Shown here one piece after another: positions 44,271-55,855 of a stretch of 64,000 nt of DNA. Source of the DNA: Prionace glauca (taxonomy: Eukaryota > Chordata > Chondrichthyes > Carcharhiniformes > Carcharhinidae); assembly GCA_037974335.1 (NCBI GenBank), contig CM075729.1, positions 111,210,437 through 111,274,436 of the forward strand, given 5' to 3'. The translations under genes and the position numbers were made by a program. The notes under the pieces were generated by a model that ran no database searches, had not been told where the DNA came from, and saw only the letters and a list, made by a program, of their open reading frames with translations. Each line of letters starts with the position of its first letter. Within the stretch, counting starts at the first letter, position 1.

Positions 44271-44981
44271 CTAACTTGGTCGCATTTTGAAATTCAGCTG
44301 AGATGCTGGGATAAGCTTAGAAATTGACTGCATTCTTTGAAAGTACAACGTCAGCAGAAACAACTTTCTCATAAGCCAAAACAAATGGCCACAGCTACAA
44401 GTTGTTTATGAAAGTTAGAGACACTGCTTGTACCAAGCAATTTCATAACACAAATAATCACAAAGTTATAAATGTTTTCTATATGCATACCTATAGTTGT
44501 GGAGAGTGTCAGGTTTGAGTCAAGTCTGTGTCAGGACTGGCTTTTGCTAGTCTCTCTCTCTCTCTTCCCAGTGAATCAGTTCATTCGCTCAATGTAATGT
44601 CTTAATTTTATAATTCTGCTCAATAAAAGAAATTCAATGTACAAGTTCTGTCTACGTCTGTTCTGTGATAGAATGGATCTTACATCTCCCAGAAATATTC
44701 TTAGTGTTGAGCTTGTGGGAAAACTGGAGTAAATCACCCATTTTTTTTCCCCAGTGGGTGTAAAGACAAGAATCTCCCAGACTCTGTACACTGCGGTGGG
44801 CAGCAGCATGAATATCATTACATTTTAGAGGCTAGGCCCTACTCCCTCACCGGAGGCTGAAACCAGTGGACATTTGCGCAAGCACAGTTGTCCCGCACTA
44901 TCAGTCTCCTAGACCCCAACAAGACTCCCCAATGGCCCAGTTGCTGCCCTCCTGACTATTCCCACCCCTCCACCGCATCCT
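44271..44981. other. No recognised feature
   Basis: Contains a short (CT)n near 44,550. Nothing else seen. Confidence 0.35.
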
Positions 44982-45190
44982 ATAAGGCCATAAGAGATAG
45001 GAGCAGAATTAGGCCACTTGGCCCATCGAGCCTCCTCCGCCATTCAAGCATGGCTGTTATTTTTCTCATACCCATTCTCCTGCCTTTTCCCCAACACTTC
45101 TGATCCCCTTATTAATCAAGAACCTATCTATCTCTGTCTTAAAGCCACTCAATGACCTGGCCTCCATAGCCTCCTGCTGCAAAGAGTTCT
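44982..45190 (-). mobile_element. CR1-like LINE 3' fragment
   Basis: 'gataggagcagaattaggcc' through 'cttaaagccactcaatgacc', the complement of the CR1 3' end. Confidence 0.7.
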
Positions 45191-45854
45191 GTACTGCCCT
45201 GATCTTCAGCCACCAACCCTCTGCAGTGCAAATCCGCCCGCCACATCCTCCACAGTGCAGACAATCCTGAGGAAGGCATCCACCCGCCCCCCAGCAGAGC
45301 CCACACCCAAGGCCAGAGCCCCTTTGCTGGGCTCCCTCCTGCCCCATTAATTCCAATGCAGAGTGGCAGCGGGACACCCCAATGTCACAAGTCACCCCAT
45401 AGATCCCGCTCCAATAGACCCCATCCCCTTGGCACTGCCCGATCCTGATCTCCTTCACTCCATTGGGGTCAGGCCACTACCTCACCAGAAGTGGGCAGCT
45501 ACTCTAAACCCCACTGGCGTAAAACACTCTGGCAGGGTGGGGGAGGCAAGAAGGCTTGGTGAATTCAGTCCCTAGCCTGCTAATAGCAATTAAACTATGT
45601 TTAAAATACCACTTAAATGCTATACCCGTTTCCCCACTGATTTTTGGTGTGGAGCATACTGTGCCAGAAATTTGGTACTAGGAGGCGCTAGCGGGACATG
45701 AACGCACAAGCGAATCCCACAAATCAACCCCCCCCCTTCCGATTCTCCCAGCCCACTACACTGAAAAATTAGCACAATGGAATAAATCAACCCTAATTTT
45801 TTAAGTGAAATATCCATCACGTATTGAAGTTATTCCATATTCCAACTGTCTGCT
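45191..45854. other. GC-rich unclassified stretch
   Basis: C-rich with no domain; C-run at 45,728-45,736. Confidence 0.35.
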
Positions 45855-46925
45855 TCCTGTTAGATAGCGTGGATTGAGGATTGGTTGTCTAACAGGAAGC
45901 AGAGAGTTGGAATCAATGGTTGCTATTCTGGTTGGCAGTTGGTGACTAGTGGAGTGCCACAGGGATCGGTGCTGGGGCCTCAGCTGTTTACCATTTAAGT
46001 AGATGATCTGGAGGAGGGGGTTGAGTATAGGGTAACAAAGTTTGCTGATGACACGAAGTTGAGTGGAAAAGCGAATTGCGTGGAGGGAGCGGAAAGTCTG
46101 CAGAGGGATCTGGATAGGCTGAGTGGGCGAGGACCTGGCAGATGGAGTATAACGTTAGCAAATGTGAGGTTATCCATTTTGATAGAAATAATAGTAGGAG
46201 GGATTATTATTTAAAAGGTGAAAAGTTGCAGCATGCTACGGTGCAGAGGGACCTGGGGGTCCTTGTGCACGAATTGGAAAAACCCAGGTGCAGCAGGTGA
46301 TCAAGAAGGCGAATGGGATGTTGGTCTTTATCGCGAGGGGGATAGAATATAAAAGCAGGGAGGTCTTGCTGCAACTGTACAGGGCACTGGTGAAACTGCA
46401 ACTGGAGTACTGTGTGCAGTTTTGGTCTCCTTATTTGCGGAAGGATATATTGGCCTTGGAGGGAGTACAGAGAAGATTCACCAGGTTGATACCAGAGATG
46501 AGGGGGTTAGCTTACGAGGAGAGATTATATAAATTGGGCCTGTACTCGTTAGAGTTTAGAAGGCTGAGTGAGGATCTTATTGAGGCATATAAGATAATGA
46601 AGGGGCTAGATACTGTAGAGGTAGAGAGATTCTTCCCGCTTAGAAAGGAAAACAGAATTAGAGGGCACAGTCTCAGAATTAAGGAGGGGGGGGGGGCATT
46701 ACTTTAGAACAGAGTTGAGGAAGAGCTTCTTCACTCAAAGGATGGTGAATCTCTGGTATTCTCTACCCATTGAAGTGGTGGAGGCTGCCTCGTTGAATAT
46801 ATTTAAGTCACAGGTAAATAGATTTCTGATAGACAAGGGAATTAAGGGTTATGGGGAGAAAGCGGGAAAGTGGAACTGACCAACTTCAGGTCCTACTCCT
46901 GCTCCTATTTCTTATGTTCTTCAGT
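45855..46925 (+). mobile_element. CR1-like LINE, truncated, broken frame
   Basis: Begins in the RT domain (a GVPQGSVLGP equivalent at about 45,955) and includes EYKSREVLLQLYRALV, QRRFTRLIPEMRGLAYEERL and FFPLRKENRIRGHSLRIKE. The 3' UTR ends TTCTTATGTTCTT. A run of G at 46,686-46,695 shifts the frame near the C-terminus. Confidence 0.85.
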
Positions 46926-46949
46926 ATCTGAAATATCTGAAATATCCAT

Positions 46950-47275
46950 CACATGGCCAGGGCAGCAAGGTGGCACAGTGATTAGCACCATTGCCTCACA
47001 GCATCAGGGACCCGGGTTCAATCGCTGACTTAGGTCACTGTCCTTACGGAGACTGCACATTCTCCCGATGCCTGTGTGGATTTTCTCCAGGTGCTCTGAT
47101 TTCCTTCCACAGTCCGAAAGATGTGCTGGTTACATATGTTCTCCATGCTAAATTCTCTCTCAGTGTATTTGAACAGGCGTCAAAGTGTGGCGACCTGAGG
47201 ATTTTCACAGTAACTTCTTTGCAGTGTTAATGTAAGCCTACTTGTGACACTAATGAATACACTTTGAACTTAAAA
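46950..47275 (+). repeat. tRNA-derived SINE (shark HE1-like), near full length
   Basis: 'gggcagcaaggtggcacagt' head with 'gggacccgggttcaatcg' B-box-like element, through 'cctacttgtgacactaatga' tail. Confidence 0.88.
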
Positions 47276-47851
47276 CTTTGAGTAAGATTAAGTTAATTGC
47301 CAAGTGACATTCACTCAGTTCATCAAATTTCTTGTCCTTAGATGGGATTCTATTATTATTTATAATGAGAGATGTGTTTCTTTAGTGCTAATGGGGGCAC
47401 ACCTACAAACCTATATTTCATGAGAAAATGACTTATTATAAAGAATGTAATTGCTCAATTCCATGAATTCATGGGTGAAACTGCCCCAGGGAAGTGAGGA
47501 CCAATTAATATTCATGTTGCTCATGTGTTCTTTCAGTAATATGCTGGTCTTATGTGGGAAAATATGACTCGAACCCTGCAGCTTTTCAATTTGTTTGTGG
47601 TTTTCACTATCACAGTCTGCATTATGTATTTTCATGCCAGTTGTGCAAAAACAAATCTGTCCTTTCTTTTGGATTGTAGGTACTCTATATCAGTGGAATC
47701 ATGTTGCTGTGAAAGGACTAAACCTCAACTTTGCATGATAGTAAGTGATTGCTCCATATATGTATTTAAAAATATCATTGAAAATCCAGCCCTGCCTAAA
47801 ATATTAGCACAGTGGGATGAGAGTATCGTAGTCAAAATATATTGTCGGTGT
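47276..47851 (-). other. 3' flank of intact GPCR
   Basis: Downstream sequence on the minus strand, AT-rich; no repeat or exon recognised. Confidence 0.4.
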
Positions 47852-48798
47852 TTAATCTGGCTTAATAATAAATCCTGGGGTCCTGGTCTGGGACTGTACT
47901 TTATTAATTAATTGAAGAATTGGTGTAACTGAATACTTCACCATGATTATGAGCTCCTGTCCGAACTTGGACTGAGTCACTCCGTAAATAAACGTGTTTG
48001 TGCAGGAGCTCAATTCCAACAGCATAACTCCGACTTCATTGAAGATGTATAAAGAATTATTGTAATACTTGGGATTAATTCCTGCAACGTTATAGTATAT
48101 GAAGTGTATAACGTGTAAAAGCCACAGAAGTATGAAGCTGCCCGATATGGTGAAGAGTAAAATCGCAGACTTCCTTCTGCTCTCCACCTCTGGGTCTCTA
48201 TGATCATCTCTTATGCTCTGACTTCTCAGTCTTTGATGGACTTGGCTGTTTACTAAAATGTATCTGATTGTCAGAGTGTTGAGCAACAGAATAACTGCAT
48301 ATGGAATCAATGGGGTTAAAATAGTTACCAACCAGTTAAACGCCACCCATCCTGGGTCTGTATAAAAGCTTAGTTTTTCATTACAGAACCAGGGGACATT
48401 ATGAACTATTTCTCCAGGTTCAAATCTGAAGTACAAAGGGATGGCTTTTAAACAGAGACAAATGCCACATGTTGCTATAACCACAGCTGCAGTTTTCTGG
48501 GTGCAATATTTCATTTTCAGCTTCTGGCAACAAATGGACACAAATCGATCAAAAGAGAAAGTGGCAGTGAACCAGACAGAGCAGTCCATTGCTGCGAAAA
48601 GCAGGACAGTGAGAACACGACACACTGGGGTAATTTCTAGAAACGATTGCGGGAAATAATAAAAACTGATCCGGAAGAGTATGACATCCACAATAATGAC
48701 CAGTAAATCAGCTGTTGCCATGGCCACCAGGTAGCAAGTAGTGCAGGCGGAGAGGCTACATTTCCTTTGAGACAGGATGACAATCGCCAATAAATTAA
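47852..48798 (-). CDS. Intact GPCR exon 2 (TM1 end to C-terminus)
   Basis: Encodes everything from VNLLAI onward and stops after TPGFIIKPD. The intracellular loop 3 RSQSIRDDHRDPEVESRRKS matches the pseudogene's RIQSKRGNNTDPEMESRRKS. Confidence 0.9.
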
Positions 48799-51700
48799 CT
48801 GTAAGACAAAGAACACAAAAGAGACTGTAACTTATAGATGAAACATTCTCTGTTACCACTGGACTGAAGTCAGGTAATGTGAATATATTTTTGAAAATAA
48901 AATTAACCGCCCATGTCCACCATAAAGCCACCTACATTAAAGTAGAGACTGGACAATGACAGTTGAACAACCAACCCACTGCGATAATGCTAAGAGACTG
49001 GCACATCCTCTGAATGTCACCTGTTTCACAGATATAGTGACTAATGGTACCCATGCATTATGCAATGCTGAAGTGAAGGTGATGACTACTTTAAAGGAAA
49101 GGTAAATGCTTTCACTGCACTGTCCATTGAATCACATGGCCTTATCTTCTATCGTATCTAACATCCACTCTCCATTCCCCGATAGCAGCCTATACATGCA
49201 TACAATCCAACCCTGCTGTTTCACCTCTTTCCTTCCCATTGTCGGCAACTGCAATAGGTGAATCAGGGATTTATGGTACATCTTCCAAGTTAGTCACTGC
49301 TTTCACTGCTCATAGAATCACAGAATCCCTACAGTGCAGAAGAAGGCCATTTGGTCCATCAATAACAATTCCACCCAGGCCCTTTCCCCTCAACCACTCA
49401 TATTTGCCCTGCCAATCCCCCTAACACCAAGAGACAATTTAGCATGACCAATCCACCTAACCTGCACATCTTTGGATTGTGGGAGGAAACCCACGCAGAC
49501 ACAGAGAAAATGTGCAAACTCCACACAGTCACCCAAGGTCGGAATTGAACCGAGGTCTCTGGCACTGCGAGGCAGGCAGTGCTAACGATTGTGCCATCAT
49601 GTCTCCCTTGTGCTCCGTGCCTTGGTGTCATAACTTGGTGTCTTCCCCATTGGAGATGCTGAGTGAAGAAAAACAAAGTCTTGACAATTGCAAAAGAAGG
49701 AGAGAGGTTAATATCTAGAGGATTGAAATGTTATCTGAAAATCAGATGTCAAATTATACTTTTTACAGAACATTGACTATATTAGACCAAAAGTACTGAT
49801 CTCCCAAATTCCAGAAACATTTTGAAGAACAGAAGATCATTTAACATATTTTAAATGATGATATTAAGACATGTCAGATTGTGATTAGCTTCGAGGAAGG
49901 AACAGTTTGGGCATCTTTTCTTTACTAAAGGGATGTCTGAGTTTATGAAATTTGAATGTGTTATCGAATGGACATAGAGAAGACAGTTCCAGTTTGTGAG
50001 GTTTCTAAACTTAGAGGCAATATATGATTATCACTAACAAATGTAGCTTATAGATGAATCATCTTTAAATAGAGGATGTTTGAAAGTGGAACTCAGTATA
50101 ATATGAAACAGTTAAGACAAGAGCAACAAATTTCTTTGAGACAAGTCCATAAGATACATAACAGTGGAATGTTAATTTGAGTGGGTGAAAGGCATGGGAC
50201 ATGTATGTAAATCATGTTTCAATGAGTTGATTCTGCGTTGTAAATTCAACATTGTTCTATGTTACTCGAGTGTTGACTGATCACAATAATCAGTTCTTCA
50301 ATAACTTTATCAGGCAGTAAAGTGGTGCATTTATTGTAGAAGTGTGCATTTTATATTATTATTAACACCTGTTTCCATGCTTGTTATGTGCATGCATCTT
50401 TCCTGGCAAGGGCAAGCTTCAGTAACTGAGGGGAAGAGTTCCTTGTAGGTTACATGTATCAGGATTCAGAATCATAGATAATTACTGGTCTGTCAAACTT
50501 TAATCAGTTACCGTGATGAGCATTTCAATTACCTCAATCTCATATTCAGTCTCTGTAAAATGCAGATAATAAAATGTCAAGGCTCATGACCCACAGAATC
50601 TTTGGGCCACATTAGGGAAGGGTGTTTAATCGATCCTAAAAAAAAGGCAAACTGCTTCCAGTAAGTACATTGAGTCTAAAAACAATTCATTATGCAGAGG
50701 ATTTGAATCCGGCAGCAGGTTTGTCTTTCTGTTCACCTCTCAGTAAATAGCTAACAATTGTTCCTGTTGGTGCGCAACGAGTGGAAAGAGAACAAGATTA
50801 ATCCATATCATGCCATACAATATAGCATTTATATCTAAAAGCAAAACAGTTCCCTTTGGTCACACATTTGCATTCCAAAGAAATGAAGACAGATCTATTG
50901 AGTGGCGAGGTCATCATGGAAAACAATGAAATCAAATAAAAATACAACCATTTTTTTCACTCCAGTTTGCAACACCCACCCACTACAATTCTACATTGAC
51001 AGATACTTCCAGTAATACATAGCCGCTGATCCACTCCAGTTAGTGACTCACATGCGGTGCAGTTCTACCATAATAGATACTCCCAGTAATAACTTCACTG
51101 AGTTTAAAATTAAAATTTACGTCTTGGTAAACTTAAACTTGGCACATCAAATGTACAAGTGTCTAGTATCATTTCAAACATATTCAAGTTCAAAGGTGAG
51201 GGGTGACCTGATAGAGGTGTGTAAGATGTTGAGAGGTATTGATTGAGTGGATAATCAGAGGCTTTTTCCCAGGGCTGAAATGGGTTGCCACAAGAGGACA
51301 CAAGTTTACGGTGCTGGGGAGTAGGTACAGAGGAGATGTCAGGGTTAAGTTTTTCACTCAGTGGTGGGTGCATGGAATGGGCTGCCAGCAACGGTGGTGG
51401 AGGCAGATTTGATGTTTTTTTTTTAAGAGACTTTTAGATAAGTGCATGGAACTTAGTAAGACAGACGGTTATAAGTAAGCCTAGTAATCTTTGAGGTAGG
51501 GACATGTTCGGCACAACTTTTATTGGCCGAAGGGGCCTGTATTGTGCTGTACTTTTTCTGTGTTCCTATGTATCCCTGATTCAGCGGTACACAATAGTCC
51601 ATTGAAGAAAATTATGTGAGTATCAAAGTGTTTTATCTTCAGTTGATCAGGAGTAAAAACCACAGATGCAATTCAAGACATTTAATGAAATGGTATCACT

Positions 51701-52087
51701 GATTACATGCCTGTCTCATGATTATTGCTAGACTCAGTAAAAAGTCTGACAACACCAGGTTTTAGTCCAACCTATTTATTTGATAATATCCTCACAAGCT
51801 TTCGAGGGGACTAGCTCTCCATTCACCTGACGAAGAGGCAGTCCCCTCGAAAGCTTGTGAGGATATTATCAAATAAATAGGTTGGACTAAAACCTGGTGT
51901 TGTCAGATTTTTTACTGTGTTTACGCCAGTCCAACGCCGACATACCCACATTATTGCTAGACTAGCATTGCAACTTATTATTCACAATGAAAATCATGTA
52001 CAGATTTACATAATTACACTTACCAGGGACACCAATGACAGCAAGAATGATGTAGAATATTCTCCTGATACTGCAAAATGTTTCCAT
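47852..52087 (-). CDS. GPR139-like class A GPCR, intact, two exons
   Basis: A seven-helix receptor of the family annotated in sharks as 'probable G-protein coupled receptor 139'; its ligand is not deducible. Exon 1 (52,024-52,087, 64 bp, METFCSIRRIFYIILAVIGV, donor CCTG|GTAAGT) joins exon 2 (47,852-48,798, acceptor CTTACAG) in phase 1 to give IGVPVNLLAIVIL, a proper TM1 with its asparagine. Then come ATADLLVII (TM2 Asp), TPVC (TM3 cysteine), SFDRFVSICC (DRF in place of DRY), VPWFCNEK (ECL2 cysteine), SGSFILLWLL (TM6) and NTFIYGVTQSKF (TM7, NTxxY in place of NPxxY). About 336 residues, no internal stop. I chose the exon 1 ATG because the exon-2 frame upstream of TM1 runs through intron. Intron 3.2 kb. 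Confidence 0.88.
49310..49610 (-). repeat. tRNA-derived SINE, longer subfamily
   Basis: 'catagaatcacagaatccct' to 'gaattgaaccgaggtctctg' and 'gtgctaacgattgtgccatc'. Confidence 0.85.
51170..51580 (+). mobile_element. CR1-like LINE 3' fragment
   Basis: 'aggggtgacctgatagaggt' (RGDLIEV), 'gggctgccagcaacggtggt' and the 3' UTR 'ttggccgaaggggcctgtat' then 'ctgtgttcctatg'. 5'-truncated, decayed. Confidence 0.7.
51735..51949 (+). mobile_element. Foldback Penelope-like 3'-end copy
   Basis: Flanked by a perfect 14-bp duplication ATTATTGCTAGACT (51,721-51,734; 51,950-51,963). Left arm (about 51,737-51,812, from 'taaaaagtctgacaacacc') and right arm (51,840-51,915) are nearly perfect complements around a 27-bp loop. 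Only the right side continues to the terminal word 'ccaacgccgacatacccac'. Confidence 0.88.
52024..52087 (-). CDS. Intact GPCR exon 1 (start and TM1 beginning)
   Basis: 64 bp, METFCSIRRIFYIILAVIGV plus one split base. The same size and layout in the pseudogene (37,430-37,493; MEIFHNFRKIYYIF) support it as a real exon. Confidence 0.87.
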
Positions 52088-52559
52088 ATTTTTCTGTGTG
52101 AGTGATCTGTCCCTTTATGCTGCAGTTAAACTCCCTGAATTAAACTTTCGGGTGACACGCTCACCGAGTATTTTATTTATACCTTATGAGTTCGCCATGA
52201 AGATACTGAGGTTGCAAAATCATTCAGTGTAGGTTATTTATTTTAGAAAAAAAAAGGAACAAATGATGACAACCAAGTTAAATTCCTGCTGAGATGAAAT
52301 ATATTTAGTGCTGAGGTTTAATTGACTGAGCAATTTAGTCACATTAATTACCTGGTTAAAAAATGGAAGGTGTTACTTTCAGGTCCACCTCTAGATCTCA
52401 CACTGTGAATACTTCTTAACAATGCAGTCCCTCATATCATTGCAATCCCTCAAAATGATACAGCTCTTCAAACTTGTACAGGACCTCAAAATAATTATTT
52501 AAAAAATGTTTCATTGGATGTGCACATCAGTTGCAAGCATTTTTGCTCTTGACAAGAGC
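52088..52559 (-). other. 5' flank of the intact GPCR
   Basis: Probable promoter side. Similar in layout to the flank at 37,494-37,640 of the pseudogene (e.g. 'tcaccgagtattttatttatacc' beside 'cagagcctttcatttacac'). No motif assigned. Confidence 0.4.
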
Positions 52560-53270
52560 AAATTGCTTATGACAAGGTGCTGACTCACTTTCTTGAGCAA
52601 CTGTATTCTATGTGGTGTAGGCACACCTGCACTTTATCAGAAACCCCACTGTTAAAGACACATATTATCTGACTTGGTATCAATATGGCTGGTCCAACGG
52701 AGCTACTTGTCAATAGTGAGTCAATAGTGAGTCGAAGGATGTTGATGCTGAGTGAGACAGCAATGGTGATGTTATTGAATGTTAAGGGGATATGTTCAGT
52801 TTCTCTCTAGTTAAAGATAATCAATACATGTCGAGCAAGTGTTGTGGGACACTGATTTGCCCAAGTCTAAATGTTATCCGGGCACAGTTGGGCTTCTCTA
52901 GCATCTGAGGAATCCTGATTAACCTTGAGTACTTCATAACTTAATAACCATTGCTAATTTCTGATTGTATGATGGTTGGAAGGTCATTGGTGAAGCAACT
53001 GATAATGATTGGATCTAGTACCCATCATAACCAAGACAATGATATCCTGGGGCTGAAATAGTTGGATTTCAACATCTGGAACCATCTTCCTTGGCATTAG
53101 AAATGACTCTAACCTGTGGAGAGTTCTCTCCTAATTTCCACTGACTCGAATTTTACTCGGGCTCCTTGATGTCACACTCAGTTTAATGCTACCGTGAAGT
53201 CAAGGGCAGTCATTAATACCTCAGCACCTCATTGCATCACTTTTTCCTGTATCTGATATGCTTGGGATGA
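52560..53270 (-). mobile_element. LINE (Jockey/L2-like), decayed
   Basis: Complement of RT coding sequence in order: 'tatgtggtgtaggcacacct', 'ggatgttgatgctgagtgag', 'cattggtgaagcaactgata', 'ggctccttgatgtcacactc'. Same family as 38 kb. Confidence 0.65.
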
Positions 53271-53289
53271 GACCAGGAGACGGTTTAAA

Positions 53290-53935
53290 AAAAAATCATG
53301 ACATGTGGGCATTGCTGGCTCAGTCAGCATTTATTGCCTTTCTTCAAAGGTCACTTATTTCAGAGGTCACTTAAGAGCCAACCATGTTACTGTAGATTTT
53401 GAGTCACACATAGACCAATTCAAGTGAGGAGAAAATTTCTTTCCCTAAAGGGCATTAATGAACCCTTCATAGAATAGAATCCCTACAGTGCAGAAAGAGG
53501 CCATCTGGCCTATTGAGTCTGCATCAACCACAATCCCACCCAGGCCCTACCCCCATGTCCTAACACATTTACCCACTAATCCCTCTAACATATGCATCTC
53601 AGGACACTAAGGTGCAAATTTAGCATGGACAATCAACCTAACCCACACATCTTTGGACTGTGGGAGGAATCCCGAGCACCCGGAGGAAACCCATGTAGAC
53701 ACGAGGAAAATGTGCAAACTCCACACAAACAGTGACCTGAAGCCAGGAATTGAACCCAGGTCCCTGCAGCAGTGAAGCAGCAGTGCTAACCACTGTGCTA
53801 CAGTGCCGCCCAAAATATCTATGCCCGTTTTTTTTTATATGACAATAGATAATGACTTTGTGGTCACCATTAGAAATTCAAGTGGAGATGTTTATTGAAT
53901 TAAAACTTCACCATCTCCTGTGGTGTCATTAGAAT
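53290..53935. repeat. Second-family SINE split by an HE1-like SINE
   Basis: Parts at 53,290-53,462 ('ggcattgctggctcagtcag', 'agggcattaatgaaccc') and 53,868-53,935 ('ttgaattaaaacttcaccat') belong to one SINE of the type at 1,255. Between them is a minus HE1-like SINE (53,465-53,815). Confidence 0.75.
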
Positions 53936-54734
53936 TGAACCCTGAAGTATTGTCCTGCACCTCTTGGGCATGTTTACTGCTGATTGAGTGTTGCTTCTCC
54001 GTGTAATGAAGGGTGGCCAGAAGTGATTGCCTTGCTGGTGACATCGGCCTCCCAAGATTGAATAAAAGTAATCAATGGCCAGCAACCCTGATGTGTAACT
54101 TTGTGCCTGCACTAACTGTGCAATGGTCACCCTTATCAATGCTTTCATGGGCAGATGCATCTCGCAAAAGGTAGATTATTTATGATGAGGGAAAGTAGGT
54201 TCATTTTCCCTTTCATTGGGTCATTGACCACCTGCTTTTAGCTCAGGTCCATGTAGTTCAGGTCTCGGTCAAGTCAATCAGTTTAAATTCTATCAAATCA
54301 ATCGCCATGATAGTCAATGAACTCTCGCACCCAGGTGTATTCTGCCCCCTTGTACTTTCAGCTTGTCTTGCCAGTGGTGTTATGAGGGAGGCAGTTCATA
54401 CTAATCAGCAGGATGTTTCCTTGCCCACATTTGGCCAAATGTCAACAGATTTCATTGGGTCTGGAGTCACTGTTGAGGATTTATTAAAGGTATTGTGGAG
54501 AATTTGGCACCAGCTTCCAGATGCGATTAACTTTCCAATGTTGATTCTGCACTGTTTTCCTGCAGAGTGTGTGTGTGGAGGAGGAGGTTGGGATGGGCTG
54601 GGGTTGGAATACTGTTATGTGATGGTTTGACCTCTGTCTGTTGCTCCAGTGTGGTGAGGATGAGGCAGATATGACCCTCCAGCCAAACTATAAGCTGAGG
54701 TATATGGTGGACAAGGTTTGCATGCTGTACGGTC
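53936..54734. other. Repeat-like but unclassified
   Basis: Phrases such as 'ggtggccagaagtgattgcc' recur in shark genomes to my knowledge, but I cannot assign a family. The 107-codon plus frame at 54,307 shows no domain. Confidence 0.35.
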
Positions 54735-55690
54735 TGTAGGAGGGGAGTGATCTGGATGGTAATGTACCACATTGGATCAGCAAATTTGCTGATGATACAA
54801 AGATTGGAGGTGTCGCGGACAGTGAAGAAGATTTTCAAAGCTTGCAGACGGATTTCGACCAGCTAGAAAAATGGGTTGAAAAATGACAGATGGAGTTTAA
54901 TGCAGACAAGTTGAGGCACTGCACTTTGGAAGGACAAACCAAGGTAGAACATACAAGGTGAATGGTAGGACACTGAAGAGTGTAGTAGAACAGAGGGATC
55001 TGGGAATACAGATACATAATTCCCTAAAAGTGGTGTTACAGGTAGATAGGGTCGTAAAGAGTGCTTTTGGTACATTGACCTTTATAAATCAAAGTGTTGA
55101 GTATAAGAGTTGGAATGTTATGGTGAGGTTGTACAAGAAATTGGTGAGGCCGAATTTAGAGTATTGTGTACAGTTTTGGTCACCTAATTTCAGGAAGGTT
55201 ATTAACAAGGTTGAAAGAGTGCAGAGAAAGTTTACAAAGATGCTGCCGGGACTTGAGAAACTGAGTTACAGAGAAAGGTTGAATAGGTTCACATTTTATT
55301 CCCTGGAGCGTAAAAGAATGAGGGGAGATTTGACAGAGTTATATAAAATTATGATGGGTATAGATAGAGTGAATACAAGCAGGCTTTACCCACGGAGGCT
55401 AGGGGAGAAAAAAACTAGAGGACATGGGTTAAGGCTGAAGGGGGAAAAGTTTAAAGGGAATATTAGTGGGTGGGGGGTTCTTCACACAGAGAGTGGAATG
55501 AGTTGCCAGTTGAAGTGGTGAAAACTTTGAACATTTAAGAAAAACTTGGACAGGTACATGGATGAAAGGGGTGTGGAGGGATATGATCCAGGTGCAGGTC
55601 AGTGAGACTAAGCAGAAAAATGGTTCAGTGCAGCCAAGAAGGGCCAAAAGGCCTGTTTCTGTGCTGTAGTGTTCTATGGTTCTATAGCCA
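54735..55690 (+). mobile_element. CR1-like LINE, third subfamily
   Basis: From 'atcagcaaatttgctgatga' (FADD region) through EYKSWNVMVRLYKKLVRPNL, EYCVQFWSPNF and RRKRMRGDLTELYKIMMGID-like coding to a 3' UTR ending 'gttctatggttctat'. 187 codons open at the C-terminal side. Confidence 0.8.
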
Positions 55691-55855
55691 ATCTATAACC
55701 CACTGTGGGAGAAAACCAGAGTACCCGGATGAAACTCCCCACAGACGTGGGGAGAACATGCAGACTCTCAGCAGATCTTAACTGGGAATTGAACCCAGAT
55801 CCCTGGCTCTACAAGGCAGCAGTGCTAACAACTGTGCCACCATGCACCCCGCTAA
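55691..55855 (-). repeat. SINE fragment
   Basis: 'gtacccggatgaaactcccc' to 'gcagtgctaacaactgtgcc', abutting the LINE tail. Confidence 0.7.

Larger units (their letters stand above)
48799..52023 (-). other. Intron of the intact GPCR
   Basis: 3,225 bp holding a minus SINE (49,310-49,610), an unremarkable AT-rich core (49,611-51,169), a CR1-like fragment (51,170-51,580) and a foldback Penelope-like copy (51,735-51,949) close to exon 1. A 92-codon minus frame in the SINE is not coding. Confidence 0.75.
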
